From Flavobacterium kayseriense (lineage in GTDB: Bacteria; Bacteroidota; Bacteroidia; Flavobacteriales; Flavobacteriaceae), in NCBI RefSeq assembly GCF_014305095.1, contig NZ_JACRUI010000002.1, positions 310,001-374,000 on the forward strand: a DNA stretch of 64,000 nucleotides, read 5' to 3'. The position numbers and the translations under genes are program-made. Shown here piece after piece: positions 54,512-63,487 of this stretch; position 1 is the stretch's first letter; the number at the start of each line of letters is the position of its first letter. The notes beneath the pieces are model-generated. The model made no database searches. It had not been told where the DNA came from and was given only the letters and a program-made list of their open reading frames with translations.

Positions 54512-55597
54512 ATGAATAAAAGAAAAATACTTTTTCTTGGAGAATCCTACAGAGCCGATGCCATCACTTGGATGAACGGCCTAAAAGAATATGGAGACTT
54601 CGAAATCATTTGTTGGGAGCTAAAAACACCTAGCAATACCTTGCCTAATCGCATTCTACGTATTTTTGAATTTAAATTTGCTTATTTTAAAATAAAAAAA
54701 ATTATTGATCGAGAGCAGCCTGATATGGTAATAGCAGAACGGACAACTAGCTACGGCTTTCTAGCTGCATTATCAGGCATAAAACCTTCAGCAATTGCTC
54801 AGCAAGGTAGAACCGACTTATGGCCTTTAAATTCTATTTTATTACCCCTGAAAAAAATAATTCAAAACTACGCTTTTAAAAAAGCTACTTTAATACACGC
54901 ATGGGGGCCAGTCATGACAATTTCTATGGCCGAGGCCAATGTCGATTTGTCAAAGGTATTAGTTCTACCAAAAGGAATCGATCTAAAGCGATTTAACAAT
55001 AAAAATAGTGCCGATTGTTCGAAAATAAGTGCTATAGTAACACGATCATTATTACCCGAATACAGTCATGAAACAATATTAAAAGCATTTGAAATAATAA
55101 ACCAAAAGGGAATAGATTTCGTATTAACTATTATTGGAGATGGATCACAAGCCAATTATTTAAAAGAAAAAGCAAAAAAATTGAAAATTGAAAATAAAGT
55201 TATTTTCACAGGACGTATTGACAATACGCTGTTACCCGAATTATTACAAAATGCCAACTTTTATATAAGCATGCCAACGACCGAAGGAGTATCGGCCTCT
55301 TTATTTGAAGCAATGGCTTGTAATGCCTATCCTGTTGTTACCGATATTCCCGGAAACCAAAGCTGGATAAAACATCGCGAAAATGGACAACTTGTTCCTG
55401 TGGCTGATTATCAAAAATTAGCAGATGAAATAATTTGGGCTTTTAATAACAAAACATACCGAGATAAAGCAACTACTTACAATAGATTATTTGTCGAAAA
55501 CAATGCCAATTACGACACGAACATGAGTAGGATTGCTCAAAAATACCACGAGCTGATTAACGCGTATAGTCAAAAAAATAATTATGTGCGGAATTAA
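54512..55597 (+). CDS. Glycosyltransferase family 4 protein
   Basis: A 361-residue GT-B glycosyltransferase. The N-terminal Rossmann half is KILFLGESYRADAITW; the C-terminal half has the nucleotide-sugar motif GIDLKRFNNKNS (about 154), FTGRIDNTLLPELLQNANFYISMPTTEGVSASLFEAMACNAYPVVTD (about 230-277), where the E-x7-E-like GVSASLFEAMA is the donor-binding site. It most likely builds a surface polysaccharide. It overlaps the asparagine synthase gene by 14 bases, so both are made together. Confidence 0.9.
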   Translation: MNKRKILFLGESYRADAITWMNGLKEYGDFEIICWELKTPSNTLPNRILRIFEFKFAYFKIKKIIDREQPDMVIAERTTSYGFLAALSGIKPSAIAQQGRTDLWPLNSILLPLKKIIQNYAFKKATLIHAWGPVMTISMAEANVDLSKVLVLPKGIDLKRFNNKNSADCSKISAIVTRSLLPEYSHETILKAFEIINQKGIDFVLTIIGDGSQANYLKEKAKKLKIENKVIFTGRIDNTLLPELLQNANFYISMPTTEGVSASLFEAMACNAYPVVTDIPGNQSWIKHRENGQLVPVADYQKLADEIIWAFNNKTYRDKATTYNRLFVENNANYDTNMSRIAQKYHELINAYSQKNNYVRN

Positions 55598-57431
55598 CGG
55601 AATACTACATTTTAATTCAAATAGAATAGTTGACGAGCGCATTCTAAAAAAAATGCGCGATTCATTAGTGCATCGTGGACCCGATGACCAAGGTTTATTC
55701 ATTGATAAAAACATTGGTTTTGGTCACAGGAGACTTTCTATATTAGATGTTTCAAAAGCAGGACACCAACCCTTTATCTCTGATGACAAGCGTTTTATCA
55801 TGGTGTATAATGGCGAAATTTATAATTTTAAAGAATTTTATTGTGAACTCAGAAATAATGGGTATGCCGTAAAAACAAATTCAGACACAGAAGTTCTTTT
55901 GAAACTTTTTCAACTATACGGTTTAAAAATGCTTCCGCGGCTTAATGGAATGTTTGCCTTCGCTATATGGGACACACTTGAAAAAAAACTTGTTATTGTC
56001 AAGGATAGAATGGGAGTCAAACCCTTGTATTACGCTATACACAACGAAACATTTTACTTCGCATCTGAGCAAAAAGCTCTCTTTATCGCTGGCATAAAGC
56101 TTAAAATCGCTCAAGAAGGCCTAGAGGAATACATCTTTAATCGCTTTGTAGCAGGCGAAAATACCTTGTACGAAAACATTAACAAACTACTACCCGGCCA
56201 TTGCATGACTGTTCATGCTAGCGGTAAAATTGAAACAACAAAATGGTGGGATCTAAAAACAGAGATACAAAACCAACCCACAATTAAAGATCCACTTGAT
56301 TGGTTCAAAGCTACATTTGACGATTCTGTTCGACTACGCATGGTAAGTGATGTTCCTGTAGGAGTTTTATTAAGCGGTGGCTTAGATTCATCTTCAATCC
56401 TTGCGAGCTTAAAAAAGCAACAATTTGAAAATATTTCTACCTTTAATATTGGTTTTAAAGAAGAGAAACATAATGAATCCCATCTTGCCAAGATGCTTAG
56501 TGAAAAATTTGGCTATGGTTTTCACACCTTACAATTAGAAGATGAAGCCCTGTACAACAGTCTAGTACAAGCTACCTATTTTCAAGATGAACCCATAATG
56601 CATTTAAATGAGCCACATCTATTAGCAGTTTCTGAACTAGCAAAACCATCAGTAAAAGTATTGTTATCAGGCGAAGGTGCTGATGAGTTAATGGGAGGAT
56701 ATGTACGTTATAAAGCATTGCAATACCCCTCATTACTACAGTCCATCGCTAAGATAGCTTCACTAGATCTTTTTGACAAAACATCCCGTTTTGAGAAGTT
56801 AGTTCGTTATTCTCAAATGAGCAAAAAATCGGATTTAATAGTATTTAACAGCTGTAATATTTACCCCCGTGATATCGAACAGACATTTGGAATTCGCTCC
56901 TCTCCCATCAATAAATACCGTCATCAAATATATGATGAAGCGGTTGAATTGTATCCTAATAATTTAAGAAGACAAGCCCTTTATTATGATCAACAAACGT
57001 ATCTTCGCTCTTTGCTGCATCGAAACGATAGAGCAACTATGGGCGCATCAATAGAATGTAGAGAGCCGTTTTTAGATCAACGTTTACTTAGCGGCTTAGG
57101 ATCTTTAGACGACAAATGGTTGTTCACAGGAAAAAAAGGAAAGTTTATTCTAAAATCAGCGATGCAAGATCAATTGCCAGAATCAATCCTTAATTTTAAA
57201 AAAATTGGTCTCAGCGCACCTTGGGAAAAGTACCTATTACATAGCCCCATATTTGCGCAAGAACTAGACTCGTTTGCTAAAAGTGAAATTTTTCAGATGC
57301 CTTATTTACAAAACATAAATAGTAAAAAATTAGTAGATCGCTTGAAAAAAGGAGACACCACAATGACTGCTTTTATAATGCCTTTATTTATGATGCATAT
57401 CTGGATGAAAAATTATGTAACTCAATTTTAA
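55584..57431 (+). CDS. asnB: Asparagine synthase (glutamine-hydrolysing), AsnB-type
   Basis: A 615-residue enzyme with the glutaminase domain at the N-terminus (nucleophile C2 in MCGINGIL, then MVYNGEIYNF) and the ATP-pyrophosphatase loop LLSGGLDSSSI (about 264). It also has SGEGADELMGGYVRY (about 370) and RNDRATMGASIECREPFLD. It amidates Asp or a surface sugar. Because it is coupled to a glycosyltransferase, a role in modifying polysaccharide precursors is likely, but free asparagine synthesis is equally possible. Confidence 0.9.
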   Translation: MCGINGILHFNSNRIVDERILKKMRDSLVHRGPDDQGLFIDKNIGFGHRRLSILDVSKAGHQPFISDDKRFIMVYNGEIYNFKEFYCELRNNGYAVKTNSDTEVLLKLFQLYGLKMLPRLNGMFAFAIWDTLEKKLVIVKDRMGVKPLYYAIHNETFYFASEQKALFIAGIKLKIAQEGLEEYIFNRFVAGENTLYENINKLLPGHCMTVHASGKIETTKWWDLKTEIQNQPTIKDPLDWFKATFDDSVRLRMVSDVPVGVLLSGGLDSSSILASLKKQQFENISTFNIGFKEEKHNESHLAKMLSEKFGYGFHTLQLEDEALYNSLVQATYFQDEPIMHLNEPHLLAVSELAKPSVKVLLSGEGADELMGGYVRYKALQYPSLLQSIAKIASLDLFDKTSRFEKLVRYSQMSKKSDLIVFNSCNIYPRDIEQTFGIRSSPINKYRHQIYDEAVELYPNNLRRQALYYDQQTYLRSLLHRNDRATMGASIECREPFLDQRLLSGLGSLDDKWLFTGKKGKFILKSAMQDQLPESILNFKKIGLSAPWEKYLLHSPIFAQELDSFAKSEIFQMPYLQNINSKKLVDRLKKGDTTMTAFIMPLFMMHIWMKNYVTQF

Positions 57432-57435
57432 TGCT

Positions 57436-57443
57436 TACTTTTG
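57436..57443 (+). promoter_or_regulatory. -7 box for murB
   Basis: TACTTTTG lies 34 bases before the ATG at 57478 and just after the asnB stop. No exact -33 TTG is seen. Confidence 0.42.
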
Positions 57444-57477
57444 AACCTTAAAATTCGTATTAAAAGCACCTCCATTC

Positions 57478-58491
57478 ATGGAAATAAAAACTAACTTTTC
57501 GCTAAAAAACTACAATAGTTTTGGCATTGAAGCTATAGCTAAACAATTTATTGCAATTCAAACGATTAGTGAATTAACCAGTATTTTACAATCTAATCCT
57601 ACTAGTAAAAAATTTATTTTAGGAGGTGGTAGTAATATGTTGCTAACGCAAGATATTGACGCACTTGTAATTCATATTGCTTTGAAAGGAAAAAAAATCA
57701 TAAGCGAAGATGAAGACTTTGTTTGGGTAGAAAGTCAAGCAGGCGAAAACTGGCATGAATTTGTAATCTGGACTATCGATCAAGGTTTTGGCGGGCTCGA
57801 AAACATGTCCTTAATACCTGGTAACGTTGGCACAACGCCTGTACAAAACATAGGCGCTTATGGAACCGAAATAAAAGACACCATGGTATCCTGTGAAACC
57901 ATAGCAATCAAAGATCAGACCATCAAAACTTTTACCAATGCAGATTGTCATTTTGGATATCGAGAAAGTGTTTTTAAAAATGAGTTCAAATTTCAATATA
58001 TTATAACCTCAGTGGTTTTTAAGTTAACCAAGAAAAATCATAAGATTAATACATCTTATGGTGATATTCTAGCCGAATTATCAAAAAACAACACCACTGA
58101 TCCTAGCCTAAAAGAGGTTAGCGACGCCGTAATCGCAATACGTAGTAGCAAATTACCCGACCCAAAAGAGTTAGGCAATAGCGGAAGCTTTTTTAAAAAT
58201 CCTATTTTATCTAAAAAAGAGTTTGACCCAATCCACCTAAAATTCCCTGAAATGAAATACTATGAAATTTCAGATTCAGAAGTAAAAGTTCCCGCTGGTT
58301 GGCTTATCGAGCAAGCAGGCTTCAAAGGAAAACGCTTTGGTGACGCAGGTATTCACAAAAATCAGGCGCTAGTTTTAGTTAATTATGGTGAAGCGACTGG
58401 TCAGGAAATTCTGGCCGTATCGAAGGATATTCAAAAAACGGTATTTGAAAAGTTTGGCATTCGTATAGAAGCCGAAGTTAATGTGATTTAA
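57478..58491 (+). CDS. murB: UDP-N-acetylenolpyruvoylglucosamine reductase
   Basis: A 337-residue type I MurB. FAD-binding GGGSNMLL (about 49-56), LENMSLIPGNVGTTPVQNIGAYGTEIK (about 105-131), LGNSGSFFKNP (about 231, catalytic Ser) and a C-terminal EAEVNVI Glu are present. It reduces the enolpyruvyl group to give UDP-MurNAc, one step after MurA (8681-9994). The Tyr-containing loop (PEMKYYEI) is typical of type I. Confidence 0.95.
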   Translation: MEIKTNFSLKNYNSFGIEAIAKQFIAIQTISELTSILQSNPTSKKFILGGGSNMLLTQDIDALVIHIALKGKKIISEDEDFVWVESQAGENWHEFVIWTIDQGFGGLENMSLIPGNVGTTPVQNIGAYGTEIKDTMVSCETIAIKDQTIKTFTNADCHFGYRESVFKNEFKFQYIITSVVFKLTKKNHKINTSYGDILAELSKNNTTDPSLKEVSDAVIAIRSSKLPDPKELGNSGSFFKNPILSKKEFDPIHLKFPEMKYYEISDSEVKVPAGWLIEQAGFKGKRFGDAGIHKNQALVLVNYGEATGQEILAVSKDIQKTVFEKFGIRIEAEVNVI

Positions 58492-58562
58492 ACGAAAATA
58501 AGACAGCCGAAATCAACAAATAGATTTAGCATTTTATCATTTACTTTTCACAATTCTATTCA

Positions 58563-58570
58563 TACCTTTG
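58563..58570 (+). promoter_or_regulatory. -7 box for the GT2 gene
   Basis: TACCTTTG, 31 bases before the ATG at 58601; at the -33 position TTA stands instead of TTG, so it is a near match. Confidence 0.5.
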
Positions 58571-58600
58571 CAACCGATTTAAATAACCTATTAAACACAG

Positions 58601-59707
58601 ATGCTTATACTAATTCTTTACTTTTTTATTGCTATTGTAGCCATTCAAATAATATACTATCTGGTCGTTTTTGGGAAATTTGCATTCGCAAAAGCACAAA
58701 AAATAACACCTAAAAGAATCCCGATTTCCGTTATTGTTTGCGCTAAAAACGAGGAAGAAAACGTAGTTAGATTCATTCCTTTATTAGCTGCACAAGATTA
58801 TCCTGATTTCGAAATTATTTTAATAGATGATGCTTCAAGCGATGAAACGCTAGAACGTTTTGAAGAATTTGAAAAACAATATTCTAATATTCGCCTGGTA
58901 AAAGTGCAAAATAATGAAGCGTTTTGGGGCAATAAAAAATATGCATTAACACTAGGTATAAAAGCCGCAAAAAAAGAATATTTATTGTTTACTGATGCTG
59001 ACTGTTATCCAACATCTAAAAATTGGATCACAGCAATGAGTTCCCAGTTCACTATGCAAAAAACAATTGTGTTGGGATACGGAGGATACGAAAAAATCAA
59101 CAATTCATTTCTAAATAAAATCATTCGATTTGAAACGGTATTAACCGCTGTTCAATACTTTTCGTGGGCAAAAATGGGACTACCCTACATGGGCGTGGGA
59201 CGCAATTTAGCCTACAAGAGAGAAGAATTTTTTAATGTAAACGGATTTATCAATCATATTCAAGTTCGATCTGGAGACGATGATTTGTTCATAAATGAAG
59301 CTTCGACCGCAAAAAATACCGCCATTGCTTATACTCCTGATAGTTTTACCGTTTCTAAATCCAAAACAAAGTACAGTGAATGGTTTACCCAAAAAAGAAG
59401 ACATATCGCAACTGCAAAACATTATAAAAAAAGAGACCAGCTACAACTTGGAGTATTTTACTTTAGTCAGCTAATGTTTATTCTATTACCGATAATTTTA
59501 TTGTCGTTTCAATTTCAATGGATTATTGTTCTTAGCTTAGTTGTGATACGCTATATATGTGCTTGGATTGTTATTGGTTTCTGTGCTGGGAAATTAAAAG
59601 AAAAAGATTTAAAATATTGGTTTCCCGTAGTAGAATTTACTCTAATTTTGATTCAAATCAATATCTTTATAACTAATACTTTCTCAAAACCAGTAAATTG
59701 GAAATAA
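58601..59707 (+). CDS. Membrane glycosyltransferase family 2 protein
   Basis: A 368-residue GT2 enzyme. An N-terminal membrane helix (about 1-22) is followed by the catalytic GT-A domain: ISVIVCAKNEEENV (about 42-55), ILIDDASSDET, FTDADCYPTSKNWI (D-x-D motif, about 130-143), GGYEKINNSF, and the acceptor motif STAKNTAIAY followed by TQKRRH (about 265-270; QxxRW-like). Two to three membrane helices close the protein (about 285-360). It probably makes a cell-surface glycan or glycolipid. Its last codons overlap the ECF sigma gene. Confidence 0.9.
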   Translation: MLILILYFFIAIVAIQIIYYLVVFGKFAFAKAQKITPKRIPISVIVCAKNEEENVVRFIPLLAAQDYPDFEIILIDDASSDETLERFEEFEKQYSNIRLVKVQNNEAFWGNKKYALTLGIKAAKKEYLLFTDADCYPTSKNWITAMSSQFTMQKTIVLGYGGYEKINNSFLNKIIRFETVLTAVQYFSWAKMGLPYMGVGRNLAYKREEFFNVNGFINHIQVRSGDDDLFINEASTAKNTAIAYTPDSFTVSKSKTKYSEWFTQKRRHIATAKHYKKRDQLQLGVFYFSQLMFILLPIILLSFQFQWIIVLSLVVIRYICAWIVIGFCAGKLKEKDLKYWFPVVEFTLILIQINIFITNTFSKPVNWK

Positions 59708-60249
59708 AAACTCAAATAGAAAAAGCAAAGAAAGGCGATCAGACAGCCTTTACCTTTCTATTGAATCATTACTGGAATGAGGTATATGGTTTCATGCTAA
59801 AACGCACTGAAAACGAAACAAATGCTGAAGACATTACAATTGAAACCTTCTCCAAAGCATTTGATAAAATAGAAACTTACAGTTTTGAATTTCAGTTTAA
59901 TACATGGTTAATTAGCATTGCTAAGAATGTACATATTGATTTACTTCGTAAAAAGAAATCTAGTCTTTTTATTGAACTAACCGATCGCGAAGATCAAAAA
60001 GCGTACAACATCGCAGACACAACCCTTACTGCAGAAGATGAACTAATTAGAGAACAAAACCTATCTCGATTACTACGCTACATCAAAGAGTTAAAACCAC
60101 ACTATCAAGAAGTAATACAACTACGCTATTTTCAAGAAATGACATACCAAGAAATAGCTAACACTATCAATGAACCCTTAAGTAGTGTAAAAGTAAAATT
60201 ACTACGTGCTAAGAAATTATTAGCAGAGATCATCACCAGCAAACGCTAA
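59698..60249 (+). CDS. RNA polymerase sigma factor, ECF-type
   Basis: A 183-residue sigma factor with region 2 (about 18-85: LNHYWNEVYGFMLKRTENETNAEDITIETFSKAFDKIE) and region 4 (about 120-178: HYQEVIQLRYFQEMTYQEIANTINEPLSSVKVKLLRAKK). The start is TTG at 59698, inside the end of the GT2 gene. No anti-sigma gene follows; the next gene is TonB after 186 bases. It is probably regulated by another partner or by supply, and its targets are unknown. Confidence 0.92.
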   Translation: MEIKTQIEKAKKGDQTAFTFLLNHYWNEVYGFMLKRTENETNAEDITIETFSKAFDKIETYSFEFQFNTWLISIAKNVHIDLLRKKKSSLFIELTDREDQKAYNIADTTLTAEDELIREQNLSRLLRYIKELKPHYQEVIQLRYFQEMTYQEIANTINEPLSSVKVKLLRAKKLLAEIITSKR

Positions 60250-60435
60250 CGTTTACAGTAATTATTTAAGTGAAATAAAATATATTTAAGTTATTTTTAT
60301 TTTATTAACATTAATATTGATTTAGTATTTAAAAATTAACTAAATTAGTGTAATGGTTTTAAATTAACAATCATTACTTGAAAACTGTTTATTGCCTATG
60401 ATCTAATAATTACTTAACCTTTAAATCCAATCATC

Positions 60436-61257
60436 ATGTCTAAACTAAGCCTTTACGAGAACAACTGGATCGATCTAGTATTCGAAAACAGAAATAGAGA
60501 ATACGGCGCCTATCAAATGCGACAAGAAAACACAAAGACTTCCTACTATGCACTTTTTATTGGTATTTTATTATTTGCATCACTGGCAACTATCCCCAAT
60601 ATTATTAGTGCACTATTTCCCAACAAAGCGGTTCCTACTATACTACCACAAATTCAAGATCAAATTATTGAAGTAACAAATATTTATCAACCCGAGGTAA
60701 AACCTATCATTCCTATTGCACCAAAACCAATCCAAGCCCAACCAGCTGCTGTTGTAACTACAAAGCAATTAACCAATCCCATTATTGTCAAAGCGCCTCT
60801 TGCCACCGATGATATTCCGACGTCAATTGAAATTATAGCACAACCCGCAAAGGGAACAGTAGGAGCTTCTTCGAGCACTATTAATACTATGCCGCAAATT
60901 GCAGGCGGTAACGGCACAGCACCCATTGAAAATAGCAACAACGTAATGGCGAGTGCTGCTTTAGACAAATTACCTGAATTTCCTGGAGGAATAACTAAGT
61001 TTTATACTTATGTTGGTAGAAATTTTGAAACACCTGAGATATCTACTGATAAAAATATTAAAATTTACGTTTCCTTCGTAGTTGAAAAAGATGGAAGCAT
61101 GACAGATATTCAAGTAAAAAACGATCCAGGATATGGCCTAGGAAAAGAAGCAATTAGAGTTTTAAAATCCTTAAAAACAAAATGGAGTCCGGGTATGATA
61201 GACTCCAAGCCGGTACGTACTGCATACAATTTACCCATAACAGTACAAGCTAACTAA
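60436..61257 (+). CDS. TonB-family energy transducer
   Basis: A 273-residue TonB: a short cytoplasmic start (ENNWIDLVFENRNREYGAYQMRQ), one membrane helix (about 38-58, ALFIGILLFASLATIPNII), a Pro/Lys-rich periplasmic linker (about 70-145, PVIPIAPKPIQAQP), and a TonB C-terminal domain (about 180-272, KIYVSFVVEKDGSMTDIQVKNDPG). It transmits proton-motive force to TonB-dependent receptors. No exbB/exbD lies next to it. Its own terminator follows. The upstream 186 bases contain no clear -33/-7 promoter. Confidence 0.92.
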   Translation: MSKLSLYENNWIDLVFENRNREYGAYQMRQENTKTSYYALFIGILLFASLATIPNIISALFPNKAVPTILPQIQDQIIEVTNIYQPEVKPIIPIAPKPIQAQPAAVVTTKQLTNPIIVKAPLATDDIPTSIEIIAQPAKGTVGASSSTINTMPQIAGGNGTAPIENSNNVMASAALDKLPEFPGGITKFYTYVGRNFETPEISTDKNIKIYVSFVVEKDGSMTDIQVKNDPGYGLGKEAIRVLKSLKTKWSPGMIDSKPVRTAYNLPITVQAN

Positions 61258-61265
61258 AACTTAAA

Positions 61266-61299
61266 AAAGCATAATCGAACTGATTATGCTTTTTTTTTA
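61266..61299 (+). terminator. Terminator after the TonB gene
   Basis: A perfect 11-bp stem (61266-61276 with 61282-61292), 5-base loop, and a long T run. Confidence 0.87.
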
Positions 61300-61326
61300 A
61301 AATGAACGCGATTAAATCCTAAGTTT

Positions 61327-61421
61327 CTAGCCCAGATAGCAGCGGCATCGTGTTTATATAGAACAAGATTTTTACCGCAGTTCTATAAAAGGACATATAG
61401 CGGATAGCTGGAATAAGCTCC
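61327..61421 (+). repeat. Dispersed hairpin element, copy 2
   Basis: Shares its ends with the element at 29697-29777: CTAGCCCAGATAGCAGCGG at the 5' side and AGCGGATAGCTGGAATAAGCT at the 3' side. The outer pair AGC/GCT is kept and CCAG/CTGG replaces CCTG/CAGG. The inner hairpin is a different sequence (TATAGAAC with GTTCTATA) at the same place. It lies after the TonB terminator and upstream of lipA. Confidence 0.7.
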
Positions 61422-61501
61422 TTATAAAAAAAAAGATGTAATTCTAAAAAACCTTGATAAACCTTCAGCCTTTAAAGTCTATATTTTAATTCCACTTTCC
61501 G

Positions 61502-61509
61502 TATCTTTG
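61502..61509 (+). promoter_or_regulatory. -7 box for lipA
   Basis: TATCTTTG fits TAnnTTTG and lies 21 bases before the ATG at 61530. A -33 TTG at exact distance is not visible. Confidence 0.45.
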
Positions 61510-61529
61510 TGCTATTGAAATTTTTAATT

Positions 61530-62399
61530 ATGGAAACTGTTTTAGAAAATAAATTACCTACTAGTAAGCCAAAATGGCTTAAAGTAAAACTCCCAATAGG
61601 ACAAAAATATACTGAGTTACGTGGTCTTGTCGATAAGTATAGCTTGAACACTATATGCACCTCTGGTAGTTGCCCAAATATGGGTGAATGTTGGGGTGAA
61701 GGAACAGCAACATTTATGATTTTAGGTAATACCTGTACTCGTTCTTGTGGTTTTTGTGGCGTAAAAACTGGCCGACCAGAAACAGTAGATTGGGATGAAC
61801 CAGAAAAAGTGGCACGCTCCATTAAAATAATGAATATCAAGCATGCTGTAATTACTAGTGTAGACAGAGATGATTTAAAAGATGGTGGATCGATTATATG
61901 GATAGAAACTGTAAAAGCGATTCGTAGAATGAACCCCAATACAACGCTAGAAACTTTAATTCCTGATTTTCAAGGAATGGAAAGAAACCTTGATCGTATC
62001 GTTGACGCAAATCCAGAGGTAGTTTCGCACAACATGGAAACCGTTCGTAGACTTACTCGTGAAGTACGTATACAGGCTAAATATGATCGTAGCCTTGAAG
62101 TTTTACGCTACTTAAAAGAAAAGGGAATCAATAGAACAAAATCTGGAATCATGCTTGGTCTTGGTGAGCAAGAAGAAGAAGTTTTCCAAACCATGAGAGA
62201 CCTTCGCGAAGTTAATGTTGATGTGGTAACGATTGGACAATATTTACAGCCTAGTAAAAAGCACCTACCGGTAAAGGAATTCATAACGCCTGAGCAATTC
62301 GCAAAATACGAGCAATACGGACTAGAATTAGGTTTCCGTCATGTCGAAAGCGGACCATTAGTTCGATCTTCATACAAAGCACAAAAACACATATTATAA
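61530..62399 (+). CDS. lipA: Lipoyl synthase
   Basis: A 289-residue radical SAM enzyme using the ATG at 61530 (METVLENKL). The auxiliary cluster motif C-x4-C-x5-C is present in [12 protein letters not shown] (about 49-60), the radical SAM CxxxCxxC is CTRSCGFC (about 70), and the C-terminal RSSYKAQK supplies the auxiliary-cluster Ser. It inserts two sulfur atoms into octanoyl groups on the lipoyl domains of PDH and OGDH. No lipB is adjacent. The GAPDH gene follows 77 bases later. Confidence 0.96.
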   Translation: METVLENKLPTSKPKWLKVKLPIGQKYTELRGLVDKYSLNTICTSGSCPNMGECWGEGTATFMILGNTCTRSCGFCGVKTGRPETVDWDEPEKVARSIKIMNIKHAVITSVDRDDLKDGGSIIWIETVKAIRRMNPNTTLETLIPDFQGMERNLDRIVDANPEVVSHNMETVRRLTREVRIQAKYDRSLEVLRYLKEKGINRTKSGIMLGLGEQEEEVFQTMRDLREVNVDVVTIGQYLQPSKKHLPVKEFITPEQFAKYEQYGLELGFRHVESGPLVRSSYKAQKHIL

Positions 62400-62476
62400 T
62401 CTAAGACACTAAAGTCAGAAAGTCGAAAGGCCTAAATTCCTGACTTTAGGTTATGAGATTTTCAGACTTAAAACCT

Positions 62477-63469
62477 ATGACAAGAATTGCTATAAATGGC
62501 TTTGGAAGAATTGGACGAAATTTATTTCGCTTGCTTTTAAACCATCCCACTATAGAGGTTGTGGCCATTAATGACATTGCCGATACAAAGACAATGGCCC
62601 ACTTATTGAAATACGACAGTATTCATGGCGTACTACCTTATAAAGTTACCACAGATGATTCTGGTATTTTTGTGGAAGAAAAACATTTTTTCTTTTTCCA
62701 TGAAAAAAACATAGCTAACCTGGATTGGAAAGGTATCGATATAGATTATGTAGTTGAAGCAACAGGGAAACACAAAACTTTTGAAGAGATAAACGCACAC
62801 ATATTGGCAGGAGCCAAAAAAGTAATATTATCAGCTCCATCTGAAGTAGACACTATAAAAACAGTAGTTCTAGGGGTCAATGAGAATATACTTGACGGTA
62901 GTGAAACTATTATCTCAAACGCAAGTTGTACAACGAACAACGCAGCGCCAATGGTTAAAATAATTGATGACCTTTGCGGGATAAAAGAGGCTTATATTAC
63001 AACTATACACTCGTTCACCACGGATCAAAGTTTACATGATCAACCTCATAAGGATTTACGAAGAGCCCGAGGCGCAAGTCAATCGATCGTACCCACTACT
63101 ACCGGTGCAGCGAAAGCTATTACAAAAATTTTTCCTACATTAGAGGGGAAAATTGGTGGCTGTGGCATTCGAGTACCCGTTCCTGATGGATCATTGACAG
63201 ATATTACATTTAATGTCAAGAGAGCCGTCACTATCGAAGAAATAAATGCAGCGTTTAAACATGCTTCCTTAAACGGTTTAAAAGGAATCCTTGATTATAC
63301 CGAAGATCCAATAGTATCTGTCGATATTATAGGAAATAGAAATTCTTGTGTATTTGATGCGCAATTGACCTCTGTAATTGATAAAATGGTAAAAGTGGTA
63401 GGCTGGTATGACAATGAAATAGGGTATTCCTCGAGAATAATTGATTTGATTGAATTGACAAAAAAATAA
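62477..63469 (+). CDS. gap: Glyceraldehyde-3-phosphate dehydrogenase, type I
   Basis: A 330-residue enzyme from MTRIAINGFGRIGRN (ATG at 62477; an upstream ATG at 62453 would add 8 residues). The catalytic Cys is in SNASCTTNNAAP (about residue 150), and the second active-site His is in TIHSFTTDQS (about 178). NAD is bound by the N-terminal GFGRIGR. It oxidises glyceraldehyde-3-phosphate in glycolysis or works in the reverse direction. The VVAINDIADTKTMAHLLKYDS stretch fits the NAD-dependent phosphorylating type. Confidence 0.94.
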   Translation: MTRIAINGFGRIGRNLFRLLLNHPTIEVVAINDIADTKTMAHLLKYDSIHGVLPYKVTTDDSGIFVEEKHFFFFHEKNIANLDWKGIDIDYVVEATGKHKTFEEINAHILAGAKKVILSAPSEVDTIKTVVLGVNENILDGSETIISNASCTTNNAAPMVKIIDDLCGIKEAYITTIHSFTTDQSLHDQPHKDLRRARGASQSIVPTTTGAAKAITKIFPTLEGKIGGCGIRVPVPDGSLTDITFNVKRAVTIEEINAAFKHASLNGLKGILDYTEDPIVSVDIIGNRNSCVFDAQLTSVIDKMVKVVGWYDNEIGYSSRIIDLIELTKK

Positions 63470-63487
63470 CGAACTAATAAAATTAGG